Assembly (NCBI GenBank): GCA_030680655.1
Contig: JAUXUZ010000015.1
Location: 1 to 20,622, forward strand
Direction: 5' to 3'
DNA from: Phycisphaerales bacterium
GTDB lineage: Bacteria > Planctomycetota > Phycisphaerae > Phycisphaerales > UBA1924
Length of the DNA: 20,622 nucleotides
Part shown: positions 8,422-15,845 of the stretch, in pieces
Numbering within the stretch: the first letter of the stretch is position 1
Layout: each line of letters starts with the position of its first letter
The notes under the pieces: generated by a model
Seen by the model: only the letters and a program-made list of their open reading frames with translations
Databases searched by the model: none
Told to the model about the DNA's origin: nothing
Made by a program: the position numbers and the translations under genes

Positions 8422-8895
8422 ATGGACCGTTCCGTTATTGACCGTTATGAAGCGCAGGCCCACGACCTGAAGCACTGGGTCCGCGGGCTGACCGACCCGG
8501 ACCTTGACGGCTTCCCGGTGCCTGGCACCTGGAGCGTGCGGCAGCTGGTTGTGCACATGTACGACAGCGACCTGATCGCGACCCACCGGATGCGCCGGAT
8601 GGCGGCGGAGGACCGGCCGCTGCTGGTGAACTACGACGAGACGGCGTTCTCCAAGGTCCCCGCGATCAACGCGGGGAGCGTGGAGGACGTGGGGGAGCTG
8701 TTCGCGATCAACCGGCGCTGGACGGCCGATTTTTTGCGGGCGCTGCCCGACGCGGCGTTTGAGCGGGCCGGTGTGCACTCGCGTCGCGGGCTGGTGACGA
8801 TCGCTCAGATGGTGGGGATGTACGTTCAGCACGTAGTGGACCACCGTGTCTTCCTGCAGGCGAAGCGAGAGAAGCTGGGCAAGCCGCTAGCCTGA
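8422..8895 (+). CDS. DinB-family protein
   Basis: A 157-residue all-helical protein of the DinB/YfiT-like superfamily. The three metal-ligand histidines are where they should be: H45 in QLVVHMYDSD, and H137 with H141 in YVQHVVDHR. The phrase PGTWSVRQLVVHMYDSD and the closing YVQHVVDH are typical of the family. Members are metal-dependent thiol transferases or enzymes of unknown substrate, so no reaction is assigned. The ATG at 8422 is chosen although the frame stays open upstream, because upstream sequence is the antisense of the FHA kinase. There is no Shine-Dalgarno site. The gene ends 39 bases before holA and may be co-transcribed with it. Confidence 0.85.
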   Translation: MDRSVIDRYEAQAHDLKHWVRGLTDPDLDGFPVPGTWSVRQLVVHMYDSDLIATHRMRRMAAEDRPLLVNYDETAFSKVPAINAGSVEDVGELFAINRRWTADFLRALPDAAFERAGVHSRRGLVTIAQMVGMYVQHVVDHRVFLQAKREKLGKPLA

Positions 8896-8921
8896 GCGGG
8901 CGATGTGACGGGAAGCCGAGT

Positions 8922-8926
8922 GGAGG
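8922..8926 (+). promoter_or_regulatory. holA: Ribosome binding site that sets the holA start
   Basis: GGAGG lies eight bases before the ATG at 8935. A GTG at 8905 in the same frame has no such site, so the shorter protein is preferred. Confidence 0.7.
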
Positions 8927-8934
8927 TTGCAGCG

Positions 8935-10017
8935 ATGGCCAAGAGAACAGAGGCCGGCGGCGGAGAGAAGGACGTTCCGACGGTGCTGCTCACCACCGGG
9001 CCCGAGCGGTTCCTGGCGCTCGCCGAGACTGAACGGGTGCGCGAGCGGATGGTGGCGCAGCACGGTGAGGTGGCGACGTTTGTCTTCGACGGGGCTTCGT
9101 GCTCGGCTGCGGAGGTGCTCGACGAGCTGCGTTCGCTGGGGCTGATGGCGCCGGCGAAGATCGTGATCGTTGAGAACGCCGAGCAGCTGCTGAAGGAGAA
9201 GGAAGAAGAGGCGTCGGCACAGCCTGCGGCGCGGGGCGTGGCGCGCAAGACGGCGCGCGAGGTGATGACCGAGTACGCCGCGCAACCCGAGCCCGCCAGC
9301 GTGCTGGTGCTGCGGGCCGGGGGGAAGTGGAACAAGGGGAAGCTCGACGCGGCGATCGTTGACGGTGGCGGCGCCGTGGTGGACTGCCAGCCGCCCGGCC
9401 CGGCGGAGGCGGAGCGCTGGTGCGTGGCCCGGGCGAAGTCGCACGGTGCATCGATCGACCCCGCGGGTGCGAAGCTGCTGGTTGAGAACATCGGCTGCGA
9501 GCTTGGGCGGCTCGACAGCGAGCTTGAGAAGCTGTCGATCGCGGCGGCGGGCGGCGGCGGGGAGCGGATCACGGCAGCGATCGTTTCGGCGATGGTCGGG
9601 TTCTCGCGTGAAGAGGAGAGCATCTTCGTGCTGCAGCGGTTCCTGCTGCAGGGGGACGCGGAGGTGGCGCTGCGTCAGGTGCGGCAGATGATCGAGGTCT
9701 CGCGCGAGACGCCCGCGGCGCTGATGGTGGCGATGCTGGACCTTGCGCGCAAGCTCGACGGGGCGGCCCGCGGGCTGGCGGCGCGGGAGAGCGAGGGTGT
9801 GATCGGGGCGCGCTTGAAGCTGTGGGGGAGCAGCCAGTCGGCGATGATGGCGGCGGGTCGGCGGGTGCGCCCGGCGGACACGGCGGCGCTGCTGGGGGCG
9901 GCGGTGGAGGGCGATGCGCGGATCAAGAGCGGGCGGGGCGAGCCGGAGCACATCGTTGAGGCGCTGGCGATCCGGTTCACCGATCTGGCGGGGCGGGTAA
10001 CCGCCGGGGCGCGCTAG
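8935..10017 (+). CDS. holA: DNA polymerase III, delta subunit
   Basis: A 360-residue protein matching the clamp-loader delta subunit, which opens the sliding clamp and works with DnaX and delta prime at the fork. The order is typical: an opening strand VLLTTGPERFLALAETERVRERM, then VLDELRSLGLMAPAKIVIVENAEQLL (cf. the family's 'slfs..rlvvv.na'), a middle part with GAKLLVENIGCELGRLDSELEKLS, and a helical C-terminal collar with RQMIEVSRETPAALMVAMLDLARKLD. No Walker A motif is seen, as expected for delta. An Ala/Glu-rich insert of about 25 residues follows position 85. The start at 8935 has a clear GGAGG site. The stop overlaps the stop of the convergent minus-strand gene by four bases, so no terminator fits between them. 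Confidence 0.88.
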   Translation: MAKRTEAGGGEKDVPTVLLTTGPERFLALAETERVRERMVAQHGEVATFVFDGASCSAAEVLDELRSLGLMAPAKIVIVENAEQLLKEKEEEASAQPAARGVARKTAREVMTEYAAQPEPASVLVLRAGGKWNKGKLDAAIVDGGGAVVDCQPPGPAEAERWCVARAKSHGASIDPAGAKLLVENIGCELGRLDSELEKLSIAAAGGGGERITAAIVSAMVGFSREEESIFVLQRFLLQGDAEVALRQVRQMIEVSRETPAALMVAMLDLARKLDGAARGLAARESEGVIGARLKLWGSSQSAMMAAGRRVRPADTAALLGAAVEGDARIKSGRGEPEHIVEALAIRFTDLAGRVTAGAR

Positions 10018-12182
10018 CGCAGCGAGTGCTCGACCATGTCGATGCGCTCGGACGCTTCGGGCGTGCCGAGTGACGGGTCGATCGAGCGGAGGTGCGCAGT
10101 GCGCAGGCGGATCTGGTCGGCGCGGCGCCCGCCGGCGTTGTCGGCCGCGAGGATCTCGAGCATGTCCGCCCAGGCGATGAAGAACTCGGGCGGGCACCTG
10201 GGGGCGTTCTCGAGCATGTCAACGAGCGAGCGGAGGGTGGCGAATGCCGCGGCGGGGTCGCCGCTGGTGCGCTGCGCCCGCGCTTTGCGGATGACCAGCA
10301 GCATGGGGCTCACCGGCGGCGGTTCGGTCGCGAGCAGGAGGTCGTACTGGGCGACGGCGCGCGGGTCGCCGGCGGCGGCGTAGCCGTCGGCGAGGGCGAC
10401 GCGGAGCAACGCCGCGCGGGCGCGGTCGCTCTCGCCGACCCAGGCGAGCGCTGTCTCGGCGGTGAGCACGAGCGCCTGCCCGTCTGTGATGGGGGAGGTG
10501 GAGTTGGTCACGATTGCTCGCCCGTAGGCGAGGGCGGCGTCGATCGCGGCGTCTGCGAGCTGCCTCGCCTCGGGCTCCTTCGAGGCCCGCAGCGCCTCGA
10601 GGGCATCGGCGAGGGTCGCGGGGTCTACACGGTTGACCCGCTGTGTGCGCCCTTCGATCTCGACGTCCACCGATCCGGCCTTGCGGAGGATGGCTTTGGC
10701 GAGCTCGACGGCGCTGGCGCTCTGGCCACCGACGGGGAGGGCGCGCCCCGCCGAGCGGAGCGCCGCGATGCGGGCGTCGTTCGCCTCGGTGATCAGGCGC
10801 GGGTCACGCGGGACGACTGACTCTGCACGGCGCACGGCCTGCGCGGCCACCGCCGGGAGGTTGCTCAGCAGCACGGCGCGGCGCGGCTCGCGCAGGCCCG
10901 CGTCAACTGCGCGCGAGGCGCGTTTGACGCCCTCGACCAGGTCGCGGGCCCTGTCTGACTCTGCGAGGGTCATCGCCGAGAAGAAGAGCGCATCGGGCAT
11001 TGAGGTGCCCAGGTCCTTGCGGTGCAGGAGCGCCTCGAGGATGATCGAGGCTACTTCACGGGTGCCTGGGTCGCGCGCCAGTTCCGCGGCGCCGGCGACA
11101 ACGGCCCACGGGGGGAGTTCAAGCTGCGATCCGCCCGCCTCCAGGATCGAGGCCACCGTTCGCCCGATGAGGCTCTCGCGGATGGCGGTGGCGCGCTGCT
11201 GGGCGAGCAGCTCGCGGTTCTTCGCGTTGCCGGGAACGGCGGTGCGCGCGGAGCGGACGCTCTGGCCGATGGGCTCGATGAGCTGCTCGAAGGTGATCTT
11301 GCCCGGCCTGGCGACCCACAGGGCCGCCAGGGCGGCGGCGCGGGCCTCGGCGTGGCGCACGAAGAGCCCGGGCTCGGCGAGCTCATCACTGGTGCCGCCC
11401 TGCCGCACGACGAAGGGGGGCTGGTCCTCCCACTCTCCGGCGCGCAGGGCGATGGTCGCGTCGCCGCGCGCGTGGGTGCCGATGCGGACCATCGCGAACC
11501 GCACGTCGGCGGCGAGGGCCGGCGGCTGCTGGGTGTTGGGGTTTGATCCGATGGGCCAGTCGCTGACGCTGCGGAGCAGGTCGATCGCCTCGGCGATGTC
11601 GAGCGTTGGCGAGCCGGGAAGGCCCCCGTTGATGACGTCTCGGTGGTAGAGCGCCAGCGCCAGCAGGTAGCGGCGCATGGCGGCGGGGGCGACGGCGATC
11701 GGGTCCAGGGCGCGGAGCTGCTCGATCGCGCCGGTGAGGGTCGCGGCGTTGCGCGTGGCGACGCCCGCGATGACGGTGGCGCGGGCGCGGAGCATCGGCA
11801 GGCGGAGGTTCAGTTCTGAGGCCTGGAGTTCGGCCGCGGCGGTTGGGTCGGCGGCGCGGAGGGCGGCGATGCTGGCGGTGAGCTCCATCTCGGCGCGCTG
11901 CAGGCGCTGGAGCGCTTCGCCGGCGACGGCGGCGCAGCGTGAGCGCTGCGCTGCGCTGGGGAGGCCAACCAGCACGGCGCACTCGTCGCCGGAACGGGCG
12001 AGCTCTTCGACACGGGCGTTGGCGGTGGAAACCGCGTCGGGCATCGACGGGGCGGCGGCGATGGTCGGCGCGGACTGGGCGAGCGCGGGGGGCGAGAGCG
12101 GGCCGGCCGCGGAGCAGGCGGCGGCGGCGGCGAGGAGCCCGATGAGCCTCCGTGGTTGGCGCTGCGCGCGGGGAGCGGTCAC
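10014..12182 (-). CDS. Exported alpha-helical repeat protein of unknown function
   Basis: A 722-residue protein without a name that I recognise. The N-terminus is a signal peptide: basic RQPRR, a hydrophobic stretch at 13-23, and a likely signal peptidase I site after ALA (33-35). The rest is almost all Ala/Leu/Arg/Glu-rich helices in pairs, in the manner of TPR-like solenoids, e.g. LADALEALRASKEPEARQLA and a stretch near the C-terminus with RKARAQRTSGDPAAAFATLR. No catalytic motif is seen. It probably acts as a periplasmic scaffold or binding protein. The GTG start shares four bases (GTGA) with the stop of the vWA gene, so the two are translationally coupled and likely work together. The stop overlaps the holA stop in a shared CTAG. 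Confidence 0.75.
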   Translation of the reverse strand: MTAPRAQRQPRRLIGLLAAAAACSAAGPLSPPALAQSAPTIAAAPSMPDAVSTANARVEELARSGDECAVLVGLPSAAQRSRCAAVAGEALQRLQRAEMELTASIAALRAADPTAAAELQASELNLRLPMLRARATVIAGVATRNAATLTGAIEQLRALDPIAVAPAAMRRYLLALALYHRDVINGGLPGSPTLDIAEAIDLLRSVSDWPIGSNPNTQQPPALAADVRFAMVRIGTHARGDATIALRAGEWEDQPPFVVRQGGTSDELAEPGLFVRHAEARAAALAALWVARPGKITFEQLIEPIGQSVRSARTAVPGNAKNRELLAQQRATAIRESLIGRTVASILEAGGSQLELPPWAVVAGAAELARDPGTREVASIILEALLHRKDLGTSMPDALFFSAMTLAESDRARDLVEGVKRASRAVDAGLREPRRAVLLSNLPAVAAQAVRRAESVVPRDPRLITEANDARIAALRSAGRALPVGGQSASAVELAKAILRKAGSVDVEIEGRTQRVNRVDPATLADALEALRASKEPEARQLADAAIDAALAYGRAIVTNSTSPITDGQALVLTAETALAWVGESDRARAALLRVALADGYAAAGDPRAVAQYDLLLATEPPPVSPMLLVIRKARAQRTSGDPAAAFATLRSLVDMLENAPRCPPEFFIAWADMLEILAADNAGGRRADQIRLRTAHLRSIDPSLGTPEASERIDMVEHSLR

Positions 12183-13201
12183 CGCTTCTGCAGCTCCTCG
12201 CGCTTGAGCACGCGGTAGGCGGGGCCGTCGGCCGAGCGTGCGCCGTGGCGCTCGGCGATCTGCTGCATCACGCCCGTTGAGTCGGGCTCTTGAAACTGGA
12301 TGGTCTTGATGAGCGTGCCCCGCCCGGGTGTGCCCCCCTGCACGGTGTTCAGCGGCGGGTTGAGCCGCTCAAGCTCGCTGAGGATGACCTGCGGGCCGAC
12401 GTCCCACACGCCTCCGCCCGTCCGGGTGATGGAGCGCGACAGCAGGAAGATGACCTGCGGCTTGAGCGCCAGCGCCGCGCGGAGCCCGTCCATCGGGTTT
12501 GATCGTCCAGTCGCGGTGACCCCCGCGAGCCAGCGCCTGAGCTGCTCGATGTTGCGTGGGTTTGCCTCGCTCAGCTGCGTGCCAAAGACGGCGGTCGGCT
12601 GGCCGTCGGCGGCGTCGCGGAAGAGGACCACGCTGAACCGCTGCGTTGGCAGCAGGGCGCTCACCGAGCGGTTAACCTCGGCGAACACATCGCTGAGCGA
12701 CGAGACCATGGGGCCCGAGGCGTCGATGGCGTAGACCACCGTGCGGGCCTGTTCGCCCCGCGCGGTGAGCCCGGCGAAAGCAATGCCCGCTCCAGCGGGG
12801 GTGTGCTCGAGCGCCGCCGCGGCTCCGCTGGCGGTGGTGGTCGCGGCGCCGGCCGCGCTGGCAACGGCGTCGGCCTCGGCCAGAACCTGGGCGAGGTTCC
12901 CGTTGCCGGTTGGCTCGGTCGCCAGCGCTGGTGAGGTGGATTTCGACGCACCGGGGGCGAGCAGTTCGTTGAGCTCAGGGTACGTTTGCTGCGGCGCGGC
13001 CTGGAAGAGGCTGTTGCTCGGAGCGGCGTGAACCGACATCAGGACATCGGCCGCCGCCTGGGGGAGGGCCGCGTCGGCCGCGATGCTCAGCGCGGCGCCG
13101 GCGAGCGCAGCCGCCACCGCGCCGTGAACGACCAGCGAGGCGATCGCGGCGGCGCCGATGCGTCGGGTTCGTCCGGGTTGGATGGGGTCGCGGAGGCGCA
13201 T
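12179..13201 (-). CDS. Membrane-anchored vWA-like protein with degenerate MIDAS
   Basis: A 340-residue protein. An N-terminal hydrophobic helix (about residues 15-41) anchors it, with S22, H26 and L33 spaced as in the TonB SHLS motif. A low-complexity Ala/Thr/Ser linker follows to about 135. Residues 153-290 look like a von Willebrand A domain: strand TVVYAIDASGPM, helix VFAEVNRSVSALLP, strand RFSVVLFRD, then VTATGRSNPMDGLRAAL and KPQVIFLLSRSI. The metal site is incomplete. The first motif should be DxSxS but reads D160-A-S-G-P164, and the acidic residue expected after FLLS is Arg256. It may bind a partner without metal. It shares four bases with the downstream solenoid gene. The ATG at 13201 has no Shine-Dalgarno site. 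The fold call is fairly firm; the role is unknown. Confidence 0.78.
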   Translation of the reverse strand: MRLRDPIQPGRTRRIGAAAIASLVVHGAVAAALAGAALSIAADAALPQAAADVLMSVHAAPSNSLFQAAPQQTYPELNELLAPGASKSTSPALATEPTGNGNLAQVLAEADAVASAAGAATTTASGAAAALEHTPAGAGIAFAGLTARGEQARTVVYAIDASGPMVSSLSDVFAEVNRSVSALLPTQRFSVVLFRDAADGQPTAVFGTQLSEANPRNIEQLRRWLAGVTATGRSNPMDGLRAALALKPQVIFLLSRSITRTGGGVWDVGPQVILSELERLNPPLNTVQGGTPGRGTLIKTIQFQEPDSTGVMQQIAERHGARSADGPAYRVLKREELQKR

Positions 13202-13232
13202 GGGTGGTGGTTGGATCCCGGCGATGGAGTGG

Positions 13233-13269
13233 GCCGCCGGTTCTGCATCGTTCGCACCTCACCGGCGGC
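13233..13269. repeat. Inverted repeat upstream of the vWA gene
   Basis: GCCGCCGGT (13233-13241) and its exact complement ACCGGCGGC (13261-13269) are 19 bases apart, 32 bases before the vWA ATG. A second inverted pair, AACCGGC (13282-13288) with GCCGGTT (13307-13313), reaches the DoxX-like stop. Either could be an operator or an RNA hairpin between the two genes. Confidence 0.5.
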
Positions 13270-13311
13270 GGGTTCACCCCGAACCGGCTGAAAAGGCGAT
13301 TGGGCTGCCGG

Positions 13312-14301
13312 TTACCCCTTTGCCGAAGGGTCTGGCTCGGACTTGGGCCCGCCTGAGCCGATGACGGCCAGTGCCCTGTCAACCGAGAGCGCACCAGCGC
13401 CCATGCACGCGACAGCGATGCCCGAAGCGATGATCAACAGTTGCCAGAAGAAGGCCGTCCAGAGTTGCGGGTCCCACCAGGTGCGGTTGGGCAGCAGGCC
13501 GAAGGTCGTTTGCCCGGTGCTCAACGCGGGCCCGATCTGCGTGAGCCACATGGCCGCCAGCGCGACGCACACAAGCAACGCCGCGCTCAGGCGTGTCAGG
13601 AAGCCGACCATCAGCAATACACCGGCGAACAGTTCTGTGACGGCCACGCCGAACGCGAGCCACACCACCCAGGGCGATGTGGCGAATATCGCGGGCCAGT
13701 AGGGCTTGGGGTGCGCCGTGCCGACGGAGGGCTGCGGGTAGGCGGCGCGGACCATCACCACGCTCAACTGGTACGCACGCCTCGCCCGCGCGGGCTCGGC
13801 GAAGTGCGCGGCGGTGTACTTGCCGCCTGGAGGGAGCGTGTCGAGCGCTGGCGCGGGCTTCGGCGGCGCCGGCGTGGTGACTGGCTGCGTCTTTCCCTTT
13901 GCAGCGGCGGGGCGGGCGCGGCCGCTGCTGGTATCGGCGGTGACCGGCAGCCGGTCGAGCGATGCGAGCGGCGCCGAGGCGGAGGTGTAGCCGGTCCCCG
14001 TTGCGGGCTTTGACTGGCGGCTGGAGGGCTTCTGCGGGGCGGGTTTGCCAGTCGGCGCGGCTTCTGGCAGCGGCAGCGAAGCCGGCGGCGCGAGGGCGGG
14101 CGGTTCGGCCACGGGCGGACGCTGGGGCAGCACCGGCGCGACGCCGGTTCCGAGGTTGGCGAGGATGGCGGCATCCTGCCCTTTGTAGTCGACGATGGGG
14201 ATGAGCTTGCCCAGGCCGGCCCAGATGAACGTGGTGCCGAGCACAACGCGCAGGAGCAGCGGCGATACGAGCGGCCCCGTCTTTGAACCTTGAGAAGCCA
14301 T
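13312..14301 (-). CDS. DoxX-like membrane protein with a long proline-rich insert
   Basis: A 329-residue protein. The N-terminal segment PLLLRVVLGTTFIWAGLGKL (14-33) and the later hydrophobic helices (about 210-235, 236-255 and 282-303) match the four-helix DoxX layout. A disordered region rich in Pro, Ala, Lys and Ser (about 52-160) and a further soluble stretch split the first helix from the rest. DoxX proteins are small membrane proteins linked to redox balance or to partner enzymes; no reaction is shown here. The ATG at 14301 has an AGAGG site six bases upstream (14308-14312). The vWA gene follows after 110 bases on the same strand, so it may lead a three-gene operon. The insert is the odd feature, as ordinary DoxX proteins are 120-160 residues. 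Confidence 0.78.
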   Translation of the reverse strand: MASQGSKTGPLVSPLLLRVVLGTTFIWAGLGKLIPIVDYKGQDAAILANLGTGVAPVLPQRPPVAEPPALAPPASLPLPEAAPTGKPAPQKPSSRQSKPATGTGYTSASAPLASLDRLPVTADTSSGRARPAAAKGKTQPVTTPAPPKPAPALDTLPPGGKYTAAHFAEPARARRAYQLSVVMVRAAYPQPSVGTAHPKPYWPAIFATSPWVVWLAFGVAVTELFAGVLLMVGFLTRLSAALLVCVALAAMWLTQIGPALSTGQTTFGLLPNRTWWDPQLWTAFFWQLLIIASGIAVACMGAGALSVDRALAVIGSGGPKSEPDPSAKG

Positions 14302-14477
14302 GAAGTACCTCTGGGCGCAGCACCGCCCACCCGTTGCGTAATGTGCATCGACCAGCGGGGCCTTGCGCCGATAACAGTTCGCCCCTCGCCCATCGGGTGC
14401 CTAACGGGACGCAAACGACGCGAATCCGCTGCATTAACTTCGTTCCGCCTGTTGCTACCGTCTAGCTGCGACTCCCT

Positions 14478-15236
14478 ATGCCCCCTCAAACACTCCCCTC
14501 CTGGTCATGGTCCGGCACCGACACCCTTGTCTGGCTTGGCATGTGCGCGACAGCGTACCTGCTCGGTGCGATCCCGTTCGGGCTGTTGATCGGGCTGGCG
14601 AAGGGCGTGGACGTGCGCCAGCACGGATCGAAGAACATCGGCACGGCGAACGTGGGCCGGACGCTCGGGCGCAGGTGGGGCGTGCTCACGTTCTTCCTCG
14701 ACGCGTTCAAGGGGTTTGTGCCCACACTGGCCGCGGGCTTTGTGCTTAAGACGATTGCGCGGCCCGAGGTTCCTTCGTACATGGCCTGGGCGTGGCTGTT
14801 GGTTGGGCTCAGCGCAGTGGCCGGGCACATGTGGTCGCCCTTCCTGCGGTTTAAAGGTGGCAAGGGCGTCGCGACCGGGTTCGGCGCGTTGATGGCGGTG
14901 TTCCCGATCCTCTCGCTGCCGGCCATGGCCGCGTTCTTGATCTGGGTGGTGTGCGTGAAGCTGACGCGGTTTATCGGTCTCTCGTCGTGCGTCGCGGCGG
15001 CGTCGATTCCCTTCCTGCTGATCTTCGTCACGCCGGTGTGCCGGTACTTTGGCTTCTTCGTGCCCGACCCAAGCCGGTCGGTGGCGTGGCCGCTGTGGCC
15101 GTACGTCACCGTTGCGGTCATGCTCGCGTTGATGGTGGTCTGGCGGCACCGGTCGAACATCTCGCGGATGCTCAACGGGACCGAGCCGCGCTACGGGCGC
15201 AAAATGGCCGAGCCGGCGCCGACGGCGCGCCCATAA
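14478..15236 (+). CDS. plsY: Acyl-phosphate:glycerol-3-phosphate acyltransferase PlsY
   Basis: A 252-residue polytopic membrane enzyme that transfers an acyl group from acyl-phosphate (made by PlsX) to glycerol 3-phosphate, giving lysophosphatidate, the first step in phospholipid synthesis. All three conserved loops are present: SKNIGTANVGRTLGR at 51-65, H117 with the FKGGKGVATGFG phosphate loop at 125-136, and RHRSNISRMLNGTEPR at 223-238. The order of hydrophobic segments fits the family, and the length is a little above the usual 200-220 owing to an extra N-terminal stretch and tail. The ATG at 14478 has no Shine-Dalgarno site. The gene is divergent from the DoxX-like gene across 176 bases. 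A hairpin about 50 bases after the stop may end the transcript. Confidence 0.95.
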   Translation: MPPQTLPSWSWSGTDTLVWLGMCATAYLLGAIPFGLLIGLAKGVDVRQHGSKNIGTANVGRTLGRRWGVLTFFLDAFKGFVPTLAAGFVLKTIARPEVPSYMAWAWLLVGLSAVAGHMWSPFLRFKGGKGVATGFGALMAVFPILSLPAMAAFLIWVVCVKLTRFIGLSSCVAAASIPFLLIFVTPVCRYFGFFVPDPSRSVAWPLWPYVTVAVMLALMVVWRHRSNISRMLNGTEPRYGRKMAEPAPTARP

Positions 15237-15250
15237 CCGGGGCGGCCAGA

Positions 15251-15284
15251 GCTTATCGACCCCGCCGGCGCGGGCTTATCGACC
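15251..15284 (+). repeat. Two 11-base direct repeats after plsY
   Basis: GCTTATCGACC occurs at 15251-15261 and again at 15274-15284, 23 bases apart. The bases between can fold as CCCGC/GCGGG. The second copy runs into the hairpin at 15283-15302. Confidence 0.6.
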
Positions 15285-15302
15285 GCTCGTCTTTGCGAGC
15301 GG
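15283..15302 (+). terminator. Hairpin downstream of plsY
   Basis: CCGCTCG (15283-15289) pairs with CGAGCGG (15296-15302) around a six-base loop, 46 bases past the plsY stop. No T-run follows, so terminator function is only likely. Confidence 0.4.
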
Positions 15303-15473
15303 CGCGGCCTGTGCGGGCGCGCCTGACGCGCGTGTCGAAAGCGCGGGCGCGGGCGCACGCCGCACGGTAAATCCAGGTTCACCCCCGCGCCGCTTGCCCC
15401 GATGAACCTTCCCGCGAGGCATGCCCCAGGGCCGCCGGGACCTTCCCGAGCCGCCCACTCCAAGGAAGGACCC

Positions 15474-15767
15474 ATGAGCAATCTCCGACTCGTTGACAAC
15501 AACGGCGCAACACTCCCGACCGACCGCCTGCCGTTCCCGACCGAGGCCGTCCGTCAGATCGCCCGCCAGCGCCTCGAGCGTCTGGCGACCAAGGTCTCGC
15601 CCTCACGCAGCGGCACGACGCCCGAGGGCTTTGAGGCGTTCACCCGCGAGATCGAGCAGCGCCTGGCCAAGGCCGAGGAGCAGCTGAACTCGCTGCGTGA
15701 TCAGGTTGAGTCCTACCCCATCTTCGGCGACGCAAGGAACGGCGGCGGTGGTGGGCGCGCGGCCTGA
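15474..15767 (+). CDS. Small protein of unknown function
   Basis: A 97-residue, soluble, charged protein that I do not recognise. It opens with MSNLRLVDNNGATLPTDRLP, followed by helix EAVRQIARQRLERLATKV (about 25-42) and a second helix FTREIEQRLAKAEEQLNSLRDQVE (about 55-80) with heptad-like Leu spacing, so a coiled coil or helical dimer is likely. The tail is Gly-rich. It has a strong Shine-Dalgarno run (AAGGAAGGA, 15462-15470) and is followed within 45 bases by a good intrinsic terminator, so it is probably an expressed single-gene transcript. The frame is open upstream to 15402, but the ribosome site supports the ATG at 15474. Confidence 0.78.
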   Translation: MSNLRLVDNNGATLPTDRLPFPTEAVRQIARQRLERLATKVSPSRSGTTPEGFEAFTREIEQRLAKAEEQLNSLRDQVESYPIFGDARNGGGGGRAA

Positions 15768-15808
15768 CCTGGTTCTCCCGGCGATCGCGCACCTCGTGCA
15801 TCACTTCC

Positions 15809-15839
15809 GACCCTGCCCCGCGGCGGGGTCGTTTTTTTT
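15809..15839 (+). terminator. Intrinsic terminator after the 97-residue gene
   Basis: CCCCG (15816-15820) pairs with CGGGG (15824-15828), with GAC/GTC able to extend the stem around a small bulge. A run of eight T follows at 15832-15839. It is the only hairpin with a clear T-run that I found in this window. It lies between convergent genes and ends six bases before the minus-strand stop. Confidence 0.85.
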
Positions 15840-15845
15840 CGTGGG

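Noticed and set aside
8887..10197. 436-codon minus-strand frame opposite holA
   Set aside because: Arg/His-rich antisense shadow; holA has a ribosome site and family motifs.
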